A stretch of 38,691 nucleotides of DNA from Christensenella sp. UBA2853 (GTDB lineage Bacteria > Bacillota > Clostridia > Christensenellales > Aristaeellaceae), in NCBI GenBank assembly GCA_002350845.1, contig DEFL01000064.1:7847-46537 (forward strand). Reading direction: 5' to 3'. A program made the translations under genes and the position numbers. Shown here piece by piece: positions 1 to 7,853 of this stretch (the stretch's first letter is position 1; each line of letters opens with the position of its first letter). The notes below the pieces were generated by a model, which was given only the letters and a program-made list of their open reading frames with translations, did not search any database and was not told the DNA's origin.

Positions 1-178
1 GCAAAACAAGGGAAACTTTTTTACTCTTTATAGTTTATACGCTGTTATTATGATCCGCAAAGTGTCATATCCTGCCATTTCCTCTAAAACAAAAAGGTGT
101 ACATTATTGTTTCGCTGTTTTCATGGCAAATCAGACTGAAATTTTAGTGGAACTCCCGCCCAGACAGACATTTGAATT

Positions 179-206
179 TTGAAAAAAATGACTTTTATGC
201 TATCAT
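179..206 (+). promoter_or_regulatory. probable promoter of the first acyl-CoA ligase
   Basis: A TTGAAA box at 179-184 and a TATCAT box at 201-206 are separated by 16 bases in an AT-rich stretch upstream of the ligase start at 321. A further TATATT-like string follows at 209-214. This is a plausible housekeeping-type promoter. Bases 1-178 hold no gene that I can support. Confidence 0.4.
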
Positions 207-320
207 TTTATATTATGGGACGCGCAGAATCGTACACCTTTTTGCTCTGATAGGGCGATATGGAGAACGGTTCTGCTGTTGCATGCACATATATGAAATC
301 TGTAACCGGAGAGATGCAAA

Positions 321-2060
321 GTGACAGAGGAAAAGAAATTGACGGGCGTTCCATCCATTGATAAGCCTTGGCTGAAATATTATTCCGAGGAGGCGATCAA
401 TGCTCCATTACCCCAAAGCAGTTTATACGACTATTTATATGAGTGCAACAAAGAGCATATGGAGGATTATGCCCTAAACTATTTCGGAAAGAAAACTACG
501 TTCAGAGAGTTCTTCGAGTTGATTGAGCAGGCGGCAAAAGCATTTCTTGCTATCGGTGTTCATGAAGGAGATATCGTCCCCATCGTTTCTGTTTCCACTG
601 TGGCCAGTATTATTTGTTTTTATGCGCTTAACAGAATTGGCGCGGTGGTCGACTTTTTGAACGTGCTGGCAGAGCAAAAGGACCTTGTGGAATATTTCAA
701 AGAAGCCGATGCAAAGCTTGTGGTAACTTTAGATTTGTTCGAAGAAAAAGTGCTTGCTGCCTCTGATAAGTGCGATATAGAAAAAGTTGTTTCTTTTGGG
801 GTCGATTATGGAATGCCCCTGCCGCTAAAGGTGGGATACAAGCTAAAAAACAAAAACAGAAACTCAAACAACAAAGGACGTTCTTCTATCATTGAATGGA
901 ATGACTTTTTGCGCCAATCAAAAAGCCAACCGGATATCAACTATCGAAAAGATCCGCATAAAATGTGTTTGCTTGCACATACTGGCGGTACAACGGGAGA
1001 ATCAAAGATCGTTATGATTGATGACTGTGCAGTCAATGCGGTGGCTTTCCAGCAATATTTGATATACAGAAGGCTTTCTGAATTTGAAAAAAACAGTACG
1101 TTTCTTCAAGTCATGATTCCCTTTGTAGTGTACGGAATCTCAACATGTACGCACATGCCTCTTAGTATGGGTTGGTGCCTTGGTGTTGTTCCAAAGTTTG
1201 ATGGGAAGAATTGGAGCAAGTATCTAAAACAATACGGCTTTTCACATGCATTTGCAGTTCCTGCTTATGTGACGTGTATGTTGGATGATCCGAGATTGTC
1301 CCAGGCGGATTTAAGTATTATCAAAACGATTGCTGTCGGAGGCGATGGAATTACCGAAACTTTGGAAAATGAGGTAAACCGTTTTTTGGCGGAGCATGGT
1401 AGTAAATCGGAACTGTATAAAGGGTATGGAATGACGGAGATATGTGCCGCAGGATTGATTAGCTTTCCGACATGTAATAGAATCGGCAGCGTTGGTGTTC
1501 CCCTTCCGAAGAATAATATCATGATATATGATAACGAGCAGGAAGCTGAACTGCCTTATCATGAGATCGGAGAAATATGCCTGCAAAGCCCGTCTCGCAT
1601 GATTGGATATATGAACAATGAACAGGCAACCCGGGAGCTTTTCCGTATCCATGCCGATGGATCAGAATGGCTCCACACAGGGGATCTCGGGTACATTGAT
1701 GAAGACGGATTCTTGTTTCTTGTGGGTAGAATGAAGCGTGTAATCCTCACAGCAAAGGACGGTGTTACTTATAAGGTCTTTCCTAACATGACCGAGAAAG
1801 TTCTGGATGAGAACGAGAGTGTAATTCAAAGCTGTGTTGTTGGTGCTGAATCTGGTGCAGATCAGGTGCTTCGGGCCTTTGTGGTAGTATCAAAAGAAGA
1901 TATGTCGAGAATAGCAGAAATCGAGAACTCATTGCGTAACCGCTGTGAAGAAAAATTGCCGTCTTATGCCCGTCCGACATTTTATGAATTTAGGGAGAGT
2001 TTTCCTTTGACTGCTGCCGGAAAGATAGACTACAGGACACTGGAAAGTGAGCATAAATAA
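321..2060 (+). CDS. AMP-dependent acyl-CoA synthetase/ligase (ANL superfamily)
   Basis: A 579-residue cytoplasmic adenylate-forming enzyme that would activate a carboxylic acid with ATP and transfer it to CoA. Visible motifs are the P-loop AHTGGTTGESK (about residues 219-229), GYGMTE (about 368), HTGDLG (about 451), the hinge GRMKR, and the C-terminal catalytic lysine in TAAGKIDYR (about 567). The start is GTG, supported by ggagag eight bases upstream. The N-terminus SIDKPWLKYY is shared with the ligase at 31677-33488, so the two are paralogues of one subfamily. Codon use is much more AT-rich than in the following genes, which suggests acquisition from elsewhere. The substrate cannot be read from sequence; fatty, aryl or bile acids are all possible. 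A terminator follows directly. Confidence 0.9.
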   Translation: MTEEKKLTGVPSIDKPWLKYYSEEAINAPLPQSSLYDYLYECNKEHMEDYALNYFGKKTTFREFFELIEQAAKAFLAIGVHEGDIVPIVSVSTVASIICFYALNRIGAVVDFLNVLAEQKDLVEYFKEADAKLVVTLDLFEEKVLAASDKCDIEKVVSFGVDYGMPLPLKVGYKLKNKNRNSNNKGRSSIIEWNDFLRQSKSQPDINYRKDPHKMCLLAHTGGTTGESKIVMIDDCAVNAVAFQQYLIYRRLSEFEKNSTFLQVMIPFVVYGISTCTHMPLSMGWCLGVVPKFDGKNWSKYLKQYGFSHAFAVPAYVTCMLDDPRLSQADLSIIKTIAVGGDGITETLENEVNRFLAEHGSKSELYKGYGMTEICAAGLISFPTCNRIGSVGVPLPKNNIMIYDNEQEAELPYHEIGEICLQSPSRMIGYMNNEQATRELFRIHADGSEWLHTGDLGYIDEDGFLFLVGRMKRVILTAKDGVTYKVFPNMTEKVLDENESVIQSCVVGAESGADQVLRAFVVVSKEDMSRIAEIENSLRNRCEEKLPSYARPTFYEFRESFPLTAAGKIDYRTLESEHK

Positions 2061-2086
2061 AACTTTATAATTGAGTACGTATCAAG

Positions 2087-2118
2087 AAGGTGTGGAGATG
2101 GGTCTCTACACCTTTTTC
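2087..2118 (+). terminator. rho-independent terminator after the acyl-CoA ligase
   Basis: AAGGTGTGGAGA at 2087-2098 pairs with TCTCTACACCTT at 2103-2114 around a TGGG loop with one mismatch, followed by a T run. It lies 26 bases after the ligase stop codon. Confidence 0.85.
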
Positions 2119-2182
2119 TTCATTGATTAACTTCGTTTGAACGAATATAGTATTATCCAGATTCTACGGAATCATAATTCGT

Positions 2183-2398
2183 ATGTATTTTCAGCAGGCG
2201 GAACATAATCCGCCGCACATCCACGCAATTTATGGTGAGGATATGGCTGCCATTGACATTCAGACAGGCGAAGTGCTGGAAGGCCATCTTCCACCCAAGG
2301 CACTCGCTATGGTGCGGGAATGGGCAGCTATCCATAAGAACGATCTTCTGCATATGTGGAAGACGCAGGAGTTCAAGAGCCTTTCCCCCCTTGAGTAA
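2183..2398 (+). CDS. DUF4160 protein, 5' end lacking a normal start codon
   Basis: The 71 residues from ATG 2183 carry the DUF4160 signature HNPPHIHA, followed by an acidic AAIDI strand. The reading frame stays open upstream to a stop at 2138-2140 and encodes LSRFYGIIIRM, which matches the usual DUF4160 N-terminus. No ATG, GTG or TTG gives that full start: the codon where Met is expected is ATA (2147-2149), and no clear ribosome binding site precedes it. The gene is therefore either decayed at its 5' end, read from a non-standard start, or made as a shorter form from 2183. DUF4160 genes commonly sit next to DUF2442 genes, as here, and the pair is often compared to toxin-antitoxin modules. The function is unknown. 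Confidence 0.7.
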   Translation: MYFQQAEHNPPHIHAIYGEDMAAIDIQTGEVLEGHLPPKALAMVREWAAIHKNDLLHMWKTQEFKSLSPLE

Positions 2399-2410
2399 GG
2401 AGCTGATTGC

Positions 2411-2857
2411 ATGTTCCATAAAGTGAAAGCGGTTACAGCACTGCCGAACTATCGCCTTAGCGTACAATTTGCGGAGGGCGTGACAAAAATCTATGATGTA
2501 AAACCTCTGTTTGAGAAATGGGAGCCGTTCAAGGCGCTCGAGAATGCGCCGGAGTTGTTTTCCAGCGTGGAGGTTGATGCAGGCGGCTATGGAATCATCT
2601 GGAATGATGAGCTGGATTTGTCCTGCGACGAGCTGTTTGAAAACGGCGAAACGGTCAAAACACCCTTTGACGGGCTCATGGCATTTACAGACGCCACGAA
2701 GCTCTGGGGATTGAATGAAAGCACACTTCGTAAAGCGATTGCATACGGCAAACTGATCAACGGAGTGGATGCCTGTAAATACGGCAAGCAGTGGGTCATT
2801 TCCATGGAGGCTATGAGACGGGAATATGGCCAGCCAAAAGAAAACGCAAAGGAATAA
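2411..2857 (+). CDS. DUF2442 protein with C-terminal helix-turn-helix region
   Basis: A 148-residue protein. Residues 1-80 form a DUF2442 domain with the typical pattern of FAEGVTKIYDVKPLF, a central GGYGIIWND and LDLSCDELFENG. Residues about 88-145 (WGLNESTLRKAIAYGKLI onward) look like a helix-turn-helix or excisionase-type DNA-binding segment ending in a short basic tail. It starts 12 bases after the DUF4160 stop, so the two are probably co-transcribed. In known pairs the DUF2442 partner is thought to act as the antitoxin-like or DNA-binding half; here that is inference. Bases 2858-3030 after it hold no gene I can support. Confidence 0.8.
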   Translation: MFHKVKAVTALPNYRLSVQFAEGVTKIYDVKPLFEKWEPFKALENAPELFSSVEVDAGGYGIIWNDELDLSCDELFENGETVKTPFDGLMAFTDATKLWGLNESTLRKAIAYGKLINGVDACKYGKQWVISMEAMRREYGQPKENAKE

Positions 2858-3030
2858 GGGGTGGAAATCCACTGATTTCGTCGCGGCACAACAATCTGAG
2901 GGAGTACGGTAGACACTGGTCGGAGGCATGGGGGATGAACCCCAAAGTAAAGCACTCCCACGGCCATGGAAACGTTTTGCTTTTCAAGGTGGAAAAGATA
3001 GTCTGACAGTGGAATAGTCCAATCAGAAAA

Positions 3031-3056
3031 AGCTCACCCGGCAGTGAGCTTTTTTT
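3031..3056 (+). terminator. rho-independent terminator
   Basis: AGCTCAC at 3031-3037 and GTGAGCT at 3044-3050 form a perfect stem with loop ccggca, followed by seven T. It closes the DUF4160/DUF2442 unit, about 170 bases after its last stop. Confidence 0.85.
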
Positions 3057-3182
3057 CTGCAGGAAAACGGGTCTCTTGATCTCACGGACGAGAGTCCTGC
3101 AGTGTTTATCGATGCAGGGCCTTCTGAACGGCGGGGCCGGTGGCAGTCTCTGCACCGGTGCCGGGCTGTCTGCGTTTGAGCC

Positions 3183-3211
3183 TTGCCTGCGGCCTGCGGG
3201 TATGGTATATT
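3183..3211 (+). promoter_or_regulatory. probable promoter of the GH9 gene
   Basis: TTGCCT (3183-3188) and TATATT (3206-3211) are spaced by 17 bases, about 50 bases before the GH9 start. The rest of 3057-3262 shows no gene. Confidence 0.55.
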
Positions 3212-3262
3212 CTCCATCAGAAAGAACCTGAACAGCCAAACAACCAACAGGAGGCAGTCTGT

Positions 3263-5644
3263 ATGAATCTGCAGGAGAGAATCGAAGCGCTGATTTCATC
3301 ATCGCGCATGGCCCATGTGATCATGCCCTATGACGAGACCGAAACCACGGACTGGCGGCTGGAGAAAAAGCTGGTTATTGAGACGTGTATTCTGGATGAA
3401 TGTGAAAGCCTGGACTGCTGGCGGCCGGACACACCGTATGCAAAGGTGGAACTGTCGGACAGAGAATCGTATGACGGGACGCACAGCGTGCTTTTCCGCG
3501 CGCCATGCAATCTGCCGCAGTGGCTGCCTGAACGCGCCAGGGGCAGGATTTATTCGGAACCCAAGGCTGTGCGCGTACTGGATCATGCGGACCTGAGAAA
3601 ATATAACCGCCTGTCTGTGTGGATCAAGCCCGATGTGCCAGGGATGCGTTCCATTGTCGCCCGGCTTCAGCTGCACAATGAAGGCACGCATCCTGTTCCG
3701 GACCGCTTTGAGCGGGAAGGACATCACAATGTCAACCTGAAAAACGGCGAGTGGAACCATGTGACCTGTGAAATTGAACAGCTCGATCGGGATGACTGCA
3801 TCGGCATTGCCGTTGAGTATGACATGTGCGGGCATGAGTTTGATGCGGCGGATGAAATCAAATGGTATATTGACCGTCTGGAACTGCAGAAGGTCGAGTG
3901 TGACATGTACGCCGGATGGACGCCCGGAAAGGGCCGCATTGCGTTTTCCGGAAGCGGATACCGTCCCGGCGAAAAGAAGCTGGCGGTCATGGCAATGGAA
4001 AGCGCGGGCAGCGTGTTCCGCCTGATTGAAACGGAGACCGGACGCGTCGTGCTCGAAAAGCCCGTGGAGGAAAACGGTGCATGCGCCGTTCTGGACTTTT
4101 CGGAGTGCAGGAAAGAGGGAAGATATATCCTTCTGTGCGGGGATGTCCTGTCCCGCGCCTTTGACATTGCAGAGGAGATCTGGCAGCCTTCTGCGTGGAA
4201 GGTCCTGAATTTCTATCTTTCCCAGCGCTGCGGGTATGAAGTGCCGGGCAAGCATCACGCGTGCCACGGTGATCTGATGCTCAACCATAAGGGCTGGGCG
4301 GTTCCTGCCAACGGCGGCTGGCATGATGCGGCGGACCTTTCCCAGGGCATGGGCAATACAGACAACGGAACGGCGGGACTCTTCCTGCTCGCCAGGAAGC
4401 TCAAAGGCAGGAAAGGCACGGAAGCGGCCTTGTTTGAGCGGGTCATGGAGGAAGCGCGCTGGGGTCTTGCCTATGTTCTCAAGACGCGGTTCCCGGACGG
4501 GTACCGCTCCCAGTATTCCTCGCTGTCGGTCTGGACGGACGGCATGATCGGAACCGAGGACGACCTGACCAGCGAGGCGGCCATTGATCCGCATACCGGG
4601 TTTGCGGCCGCTGTCGCGGAGGCGCTCGGCGCGCAGATGCTCAGGGAAGAGGATCCTGCGTACGCGGCATACAGCCTGAAGATGGCCGTGGAAGACTTCC
4701 GCACGGCGGAAACGGCCTGGAAGCAGACGGAGAATGCCGGGGACGAAACACACAGTCTGTTCTTCCGCAGCGGCAATGAACCGGTGAAACTGTATGCCCT
4801 GGCATGCGCAGCGGCAGCCTGCATGGCAGGGGCAGGGGAGACAGAGTGGATTCAGACGGCGGCAGAGTATGCGCGCGGTCTGATGAACTGCCAGCAGCGG
4901 GAATACACGGACTGGGATGTTCCGCTCCGCGGCTTCTTCTGGAAAGAACAGGAGCACAGGATTCCGAGCCATCACGCGCATCATTCGTATGAGCAGTACC
5001 TGACCATGGGCATTTCAGAACTCCTCCGCCTGTGCCCGGATCATGCGGATGCGCCGGCCTGGAGGGAAACGCTGGAAATGTACTGCGAGTACTCCAAAAC
5101 CGCAGCGAAAGTGACAGCACCCTGGCAGATGCTGCCGGAAGGCGTGTATCATGAGGATGAGGCGGAGAAGTATCCGGAGGCGACCCGCCGCGGCATCATT
5201 GCCTTTGACGATGCCTGCGTCAGGGACTTTAAGGAACAGGTGCATGCCGGGATCCCGCTCGGGAAAGGCTGGTATCTGCGCCGCTTCCCGGTCTGGTTCT
5301 CCTTCCGCGGCAACAACAATGTTCTTCTCTCCCAGGCCTGCGCGCTCGCCCAGGCGGCCGCCTGCACCGGAGACCGGGAGGCCATGTCCCTCGCCGAAAA
5401 ACAGCTGCAGTGGGTGGTGGGCAGCAATCCATTTGCCCAGTCGCTCATGTTCGGTGAAGGATATGACTGGACCAACGAGTACTGTGTCCAGCCCGGACAG
5501 ACCGTCGGTCAGCTGCCGGTGGGCATGGAGAGTTATTTCAACGAAGATCTTCCTTACTGGCCGCAGGTATGCACTGCCACCTACAAGGAAGTGTGGATTG
5601 AACCGGCCAACAAGTGGATGTGGCTGCTCTCGCAGATCCTGTGA
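3263..5644 (+). CDS. glycoside hydrolase family 9 protein, no signal peptide
   Basis: A 793-residue glycosidase. I choose ATG 3263 because aggagg lies at 3249-3254; the open frame begins earlier, at 3140, without such support. Domain order: a beta-sandwich, carbohydrate-binding-like region (about 15-215), an Ig-like CelD_N-type domain (about 225-310), then the (alpha/alpha)6 GH9 catalytic domain. The GH9 aspartate pair is visible in GGWHDAAD (Asp355 and Asp358), with HAHHSYEQYL in the middle. The C-terminal VWIEP region contains the likely acid Glu776. No N-terminal hydrophobic segment exists, so the enzyme is probably cytoplasmic and acts on imported oligosaccharides, unlike secreted cellulases. 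Family GH9 includes endoglucanases, cellobiosidases and exo-glucosaminidases; the substrate is not determined. A strong terminator follows. Confidence 0.9.
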   Translation: MNLQERIEALISSSRMAHVIMPYDETETTDWRLEKKLVIETCILDECESLDCWRPDTPYAKVELSDRESYDGTHSVLFRAPCNLPQWLPERARGRIYSEPKAVRVLDHADLRKYNRLSVWIKPDVPGMRSIVARLQLHNEGTHPVPDRFEREGHHNVNLKNGEWNHVTCEIEQLDRDDCIGIAVEYDMCGHEFDAADEIKWYIDRLELQKVECDMYAGWTPGKGRIAFSGSGYRPGEKKLAVMAMESAGSVFRLIETETGRVVLEKPVEENGACAVLDFSECRKEGRYILLCGDVLSRAFDIAEEIWQPSAWKVLNFYLSQRCGYEVPGKHHACHGDLMLNHKGWAVPANGGWHDAADLSQGMGNTDNGTAGLFLLARKLKGRKGTEAALFERVMEEARWGLAYVLKTRFPDGYRSQYSSLSVWTDGMIGTEDDLTSEAAIDPHTGFAAAVAEALGAQMLREEDPAYAAYSLKMAVEDFRTAETAWKQTENAGDETHSLFFRSGNEPVKLYALACAAAACMAGAGETEWIQTAAEYARGLMNCQQREYTDWDVPLRGFFWKEQEHRIPSHHAHHSYEQYLTMGISELLRLCPDHADAPAWRETLEMYCEYSKTAAKVTAPWQMLPEGVYHEDEAEKYPEATRRGIIAFDDACVRDFKEQVHAGIPLGKGWYLRRFPVWFSFRGNNNVLLSQACALAQAAACTGDREAMSLAEKQLQWVVGSNPFAQSLMFGEGYDWTNEYCVQPGQTVGQLPVGMESYFNEDLPYWPQVCTATYKEVWIEPANKWMWLLSQIL

Positions 5645-5671
5645 CAGCGGCATGGATTCCTGAAAACAACA

Positions 5672-5702
5672 GCAAAACCCGGCAGCTGCTGCCGGGTTTT
5701 GC
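5672..5702 (+). terminator. rho-independent terminator after GH9
   Basis: A perfect 15-bp inverted repeat (5672-5686 and 5688-5702) with a one-base centre and a TTTT run inside the right arm. It could work in both directions. It ends just before the next gene. Confidence 0.85.
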
Positions 5703-5732
5703 TCGATGCTGACGGACAGAAGGGTGAGAAGG

Positions 5733-6014
5733 TTGAAACAGGTTGAGTATGACGCGGTGATCCATGTCAACGAGGACAACGGCGGCGCCTGGGTGATCTT
5801 TCCCTGGGATCTCCGCAAAGAGTTCGGCAAGGGAAGACTGAAGGTCCATGCGGCCTTTGACGGGATCCCCTATGACGGCAGTATTGTCAACATGGGCCTG
5901 AAACATGAGGATGGGTCCGTGTGCTATGTCATCGGGATCCTGAAGGCCATCCGCACCCGGCTGGGGAAAGGCGAGGGGGATACAGTCCACGTTGTCATTG
6001 AAAGCAGGGAGTGA
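5733..6014 (+). CDS. DUF1905 domain protein
   Basis: A small cytoplasmic protein of 93 residues. The DUF1905 pattern is clear: a VEYDAVIHV strand, GGAWVIFPWD, an FGKGRLKV turn, GIPYDGS and a C-terminal GDTVHVVIE strand, forming a compact beta-barrel. The frame also has an ATG at 5706 and a GTG at 5724. I prefer TTG 5733 because agggtgag lies seven bases upstream and because the ATG is almost on top of the preceding terminator. The next gene begins 10 bases after the stop, so the two form an operon. DUF1905 proteins are of unknown function, and some are fused to YdeI-like domains. Confidence 0.8.
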   Translation: MKQVEYDAVIHVNEDNGGAWVIFPWDLRKEFGKGRLKVHAAFDGIPYDGSIVNMGLKHEDGSVCYVIGILKAIRTRLGKGEGDTVHVVIESRE

Positions 6015-6024
6015 GGAGGTCATC

Positions 6025-6411
6025 ATGAGAAACCCCGATCAGGACATTCTGCTGTTTTTCAGCGGGCATGAGGAGGCCCTGGGACTGTATGAAATCTTTG
6101 AGGATTTTCTGTACAGTGCATTCCCGGACGCGAACAGACGCGTGCAGAAAACGCAGATCACCTTTTTCAACCGGCACGTGTTTGCCTGCGTATCCTTTGC
6201 GCGCGTCAGGAAAAAGGCAGATCTTCCAAAGGTATGGTTTGTGCTGACGCTCGGGCTTCCTGCACCGCTGGACTCAGAGCGTGTGGCTGTCAGGACAGAG
6301 CCGTACCCCGGGAGATGGACGCACCATCTGGTGATCAGCCGGCCTGAGGAACTGGATGCGCAGCTGCTCTCATGGATCCGGACCGCCTGGGATTTCGCGG
6401 ATGCAAAATAA
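6025..6411 (+). CDS. DUF5655 domain protein
   Basis: 128 residues. The start ATG 6025 follows ggaggt at 6015-6020. Diagnostic stretches of DUF5655 are present: the FFSGHEEALGLYE opening, RRVQKTQITFFNRHVFACVS in the middle, and TEPYPGRWTHHLVI near the end. It is a soluble protein with no signal peptide or membrane segment. It is probably translated together with the DUF1905 gene just upstream; both families recur as small stand-alone genes in Clostridia. The biochemical role is unknown. It converges with the DUF1349 gene, leaving 31 bases between the two stops. Confidence 0.8.
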   Translation: MRNPDQDILLFFSGHEEALGLYEIFEDFLYSAFPDANRRVQKTQITFFNRHVFACVSFARVRKKADLPKVWFVLTLGLPAPLDSERVAVRTEPYPGRWTHHLVISRPEELDAQLLSWIRTAWDFADAK

Positions 6412-6442
6412 AGGAAGAAAAGCTGCTTCCGGAGACGCCGGA

Positions 6443-7042
6443 TCAGTCCGGCTGCTGCCCGTCATGGGCTTTCCAGGCACATTCTGTCAGCTGCAGATCG
6501 GTGAATACGGCGGTAAAGCTGGAATCCTCGGGACTGCAGGCATAGATGCCGAAGCGGATTCTTCCTGCGCCTTCCCACATGTGGCAGACACGCATCTGTG
6601 TAAAGGTGACGCCGTCCTGTGAACATTCAATGCAGTAGTCATCCTGCCTGCGGCTGAAGCGGTACCACATGGTTTTGACGCTGGCCGGGATGGCGGTTGT
6701 GGCCCAGTCGGAATAACCGTGATTGGTGACGACGGATCCGAGGTGCTGGAAGGATTCATTCTCATATTCCACAGAACCTTTCAGCCAGTTTTCGGAATCC
6801 AGATACATCACGATGCCGCACTGGTCAAAGCGGTGATGGCTCTGCGTGAAATCGGTTTTCACGATGAAGGAAAAGAACTGTTCCTCTGTTTCCATCTGGA
6901 GCACCGGGGCATTGTCATTTCGAAAATGATAGTATGTGCGCTGCCAGAGATCGGTATGGGGAGCGGTGGTGATTTCAATCCGGTCGGAACAGATGCTTGA
7001 GGCAAGGGGTTCCCGGGTCCATTTGAATGCTTCTGTGTTCAT
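6443..7042 (-). CDS. DUF1349 concanavalin-like (carbohydrate-binding-like) protein
   Basis: A 199-residue protein matching the DUF1349 family: ITTAPHTDLWQRTYYHF near the N-terminus, the central block DQCGIVMYLDSENWLKGSVE, then RFSRRQDDYCIECSQDG and the closing GIYACSPEDSSFTAVFTDL. The fold is a beta-jelly-roll of the concanavalin A-like lectin type, often encoded near glycosidase genes and resembling the C-terminal domain of beta-xylosidases. There is no signal peptide, so it is probably cytoplasmic. The start ATG is preceded by cggagg nine bases upstream. Its place beside GH9 suggests a role in sugar recognition or metabolism, which is inference. Confidence 0.85.
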   Translation of the reverse strand: MNTEAFKWTREPLASSICSDRIEITTAPHTDLWQRTYYHFRNDNAPVLQMETEEQFFSFIVKTDFTQSHHRFDQCGIVMYLDSENWLKGSVEYENESFQHLGSVVTNHGYSDWATTAIPASVKTMWYRFSRRQDDYCIECSQDGVTFTQMRVCHMWEGAGRIRFGIYACSPEDSSFTAVFTDLQLTECAWKAHDGQQPD

Positions 7043-7218
7043 TTTTTTGCGCCTCCGGGGTGTTTTTGACCGCTGTGCGGGTCATATCAGCATGAATAAT
7101 TCTGCGCAACAGGCTGTATTGCCTGCTTTTTTTATCCATCTGTTTCAGGGATTTTTCACTGGGACTGCGGGGGGGATGGACGGTGCGAAAAAAGAATCAA
7201 AAAAATCCGTGTCATGAC

Positions 7219-7276
7219 CTGCCACTTCCTTTTTGACTCCGTATTAATATGTGCAGGCCGGAACACACGGGCTGCA
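7219..7276 (+). promoter_or_regulatory. shared promoter motif, copy 1, and leader of the zinc-ribbon gene
   Basis: CTGCCA (7219-7224), 15 bases, then CGTATTAAT (7240-7248): one of nine copies in the window with identical spacing. A weak hairpin with arms TGCAG/CTGCA (7252-7256 and 7272-7276) follows. The second hairpin of the SH3 leaders is missing here. An A-rich tract lies upstream at 7187-7206. Confidence 0.75.
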
Positions 7277-7356
7277 GAAAACAACTGACAATCAACCAAC
7301 GCCCAAGCGGCGAGATAAAAGAAAAACATTGCAGACAACAGAGGAGAATAAACATT

Positions 7357-7698
7357 ATGAATACAAATTGTGTAAATTGCGGAGCAGCACTGGAGATTGA
7401 CCAGCTCAGACAGATCAAGCATTGCCCGTATTGCGGGGCTGAAGTGGAAATAAAGGATGAAACGCCGGATACGATGGCCGGAACCATCCATGGAATCGCG
7501 AAGACCTTCTTCAACCAGACGGCAGACAAGATCCGCTACAACCGTGAACATGCCGTGGAGATCGCGGAACAGAGACGCAAGGACAAGGCAGAAGAAGCCC
7601 GTCAGTCCCGCAAGATGATGATGTACATGATGGGCGGCATGGCTGCACTCATGACCGTCATGGTGGTCGTGATGAGAATCACCGGCGCCTGGGCCTGA
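7357..7698 (+). CDS. zinc-ribbon protein with C-terminal membrane anchor
   Basis: 113 residues. Residues 5-30 form a zinc ribbon of two CxxC pairs (CVNCGA and HCPYCGA). A charged helical linker follows, and a very Met-rich hydrophobic stretch (about residues 87-111) ends the protein, so it looks tail-anchored with the zinc ribbon in the cytoplasm. I use ATG 7357 because gaggaga lies at 7341-7347; the frame is open from 7249 without a better site. It shares the nine-copy promoter motif with the SH3 secreted proteins, and the first SH3 gene lies directly downstream. It could be a membrane-bound sensor or adaptor for that set. The function is unknown. Confidence 0.8.
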   Translation: MNTNCVNCGAALEIDQLRQIKHCPYCGAEVEIKDETPDTMAGTIHGIAKTFFNQTADKIRYNREHAVEIAEQRRKDKAEEARQSRKMMMYMMGGMAALMTVMVVVMRITGAWA

Positions 7699-7739
7699 GA
7701 ATCGACTGAAAAAAAGATTGTAAGAAAATGCAGCAGACG

Positions 7740-7824
7740 CTGCCACTGAACCAATTTGTGCGTATCAATCAGTGCCGGGCGGAAAACACCGGCAGAAAGA
7801 AAAGAGAAAGACCTGCACAGCAGG
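7740..7824 (+). promoter_or_regulatory. shared promoter motif, copy 2, with two-hairpin leader of SH3 gene 1
   Basis: CTGCCA (7740-7745), 15 bases, CGTATCAAT (7761-7769). The leader then carries hairpin 1, TGCCGG/CCGGCA (7773-7778 and 7789-7794), and hairpin 2, CCTGC-aca-GCAGG (7812-7824). Hairpin 2 lies just before the ribosome binding site aaaggaagg. The same layout recurs before the other SH3 genes. Confidence 0.8.
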
Positions 7825-7853
7825 CTGAATGAATGAAAGGAAGGTTGACCCTT

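Noticed and set aside
2078..2086. CGTATCAAG after the first acyl-CoA ligase, resembling the second block of the shared promoter motif
   Set aside because: No CTGCCA-like block lies 15 bases upstream, and the site runs directly into the ligase terminator with no promoter-like role.
3299..4984. 561-residue open frame on the minus strand opposite the GH9 gene
   Set aside because: It lies entirely in antisense to a clear GH9 coding sequence; GC-rich codon bias explains the missing stops, and the translation has no recognisable domain.
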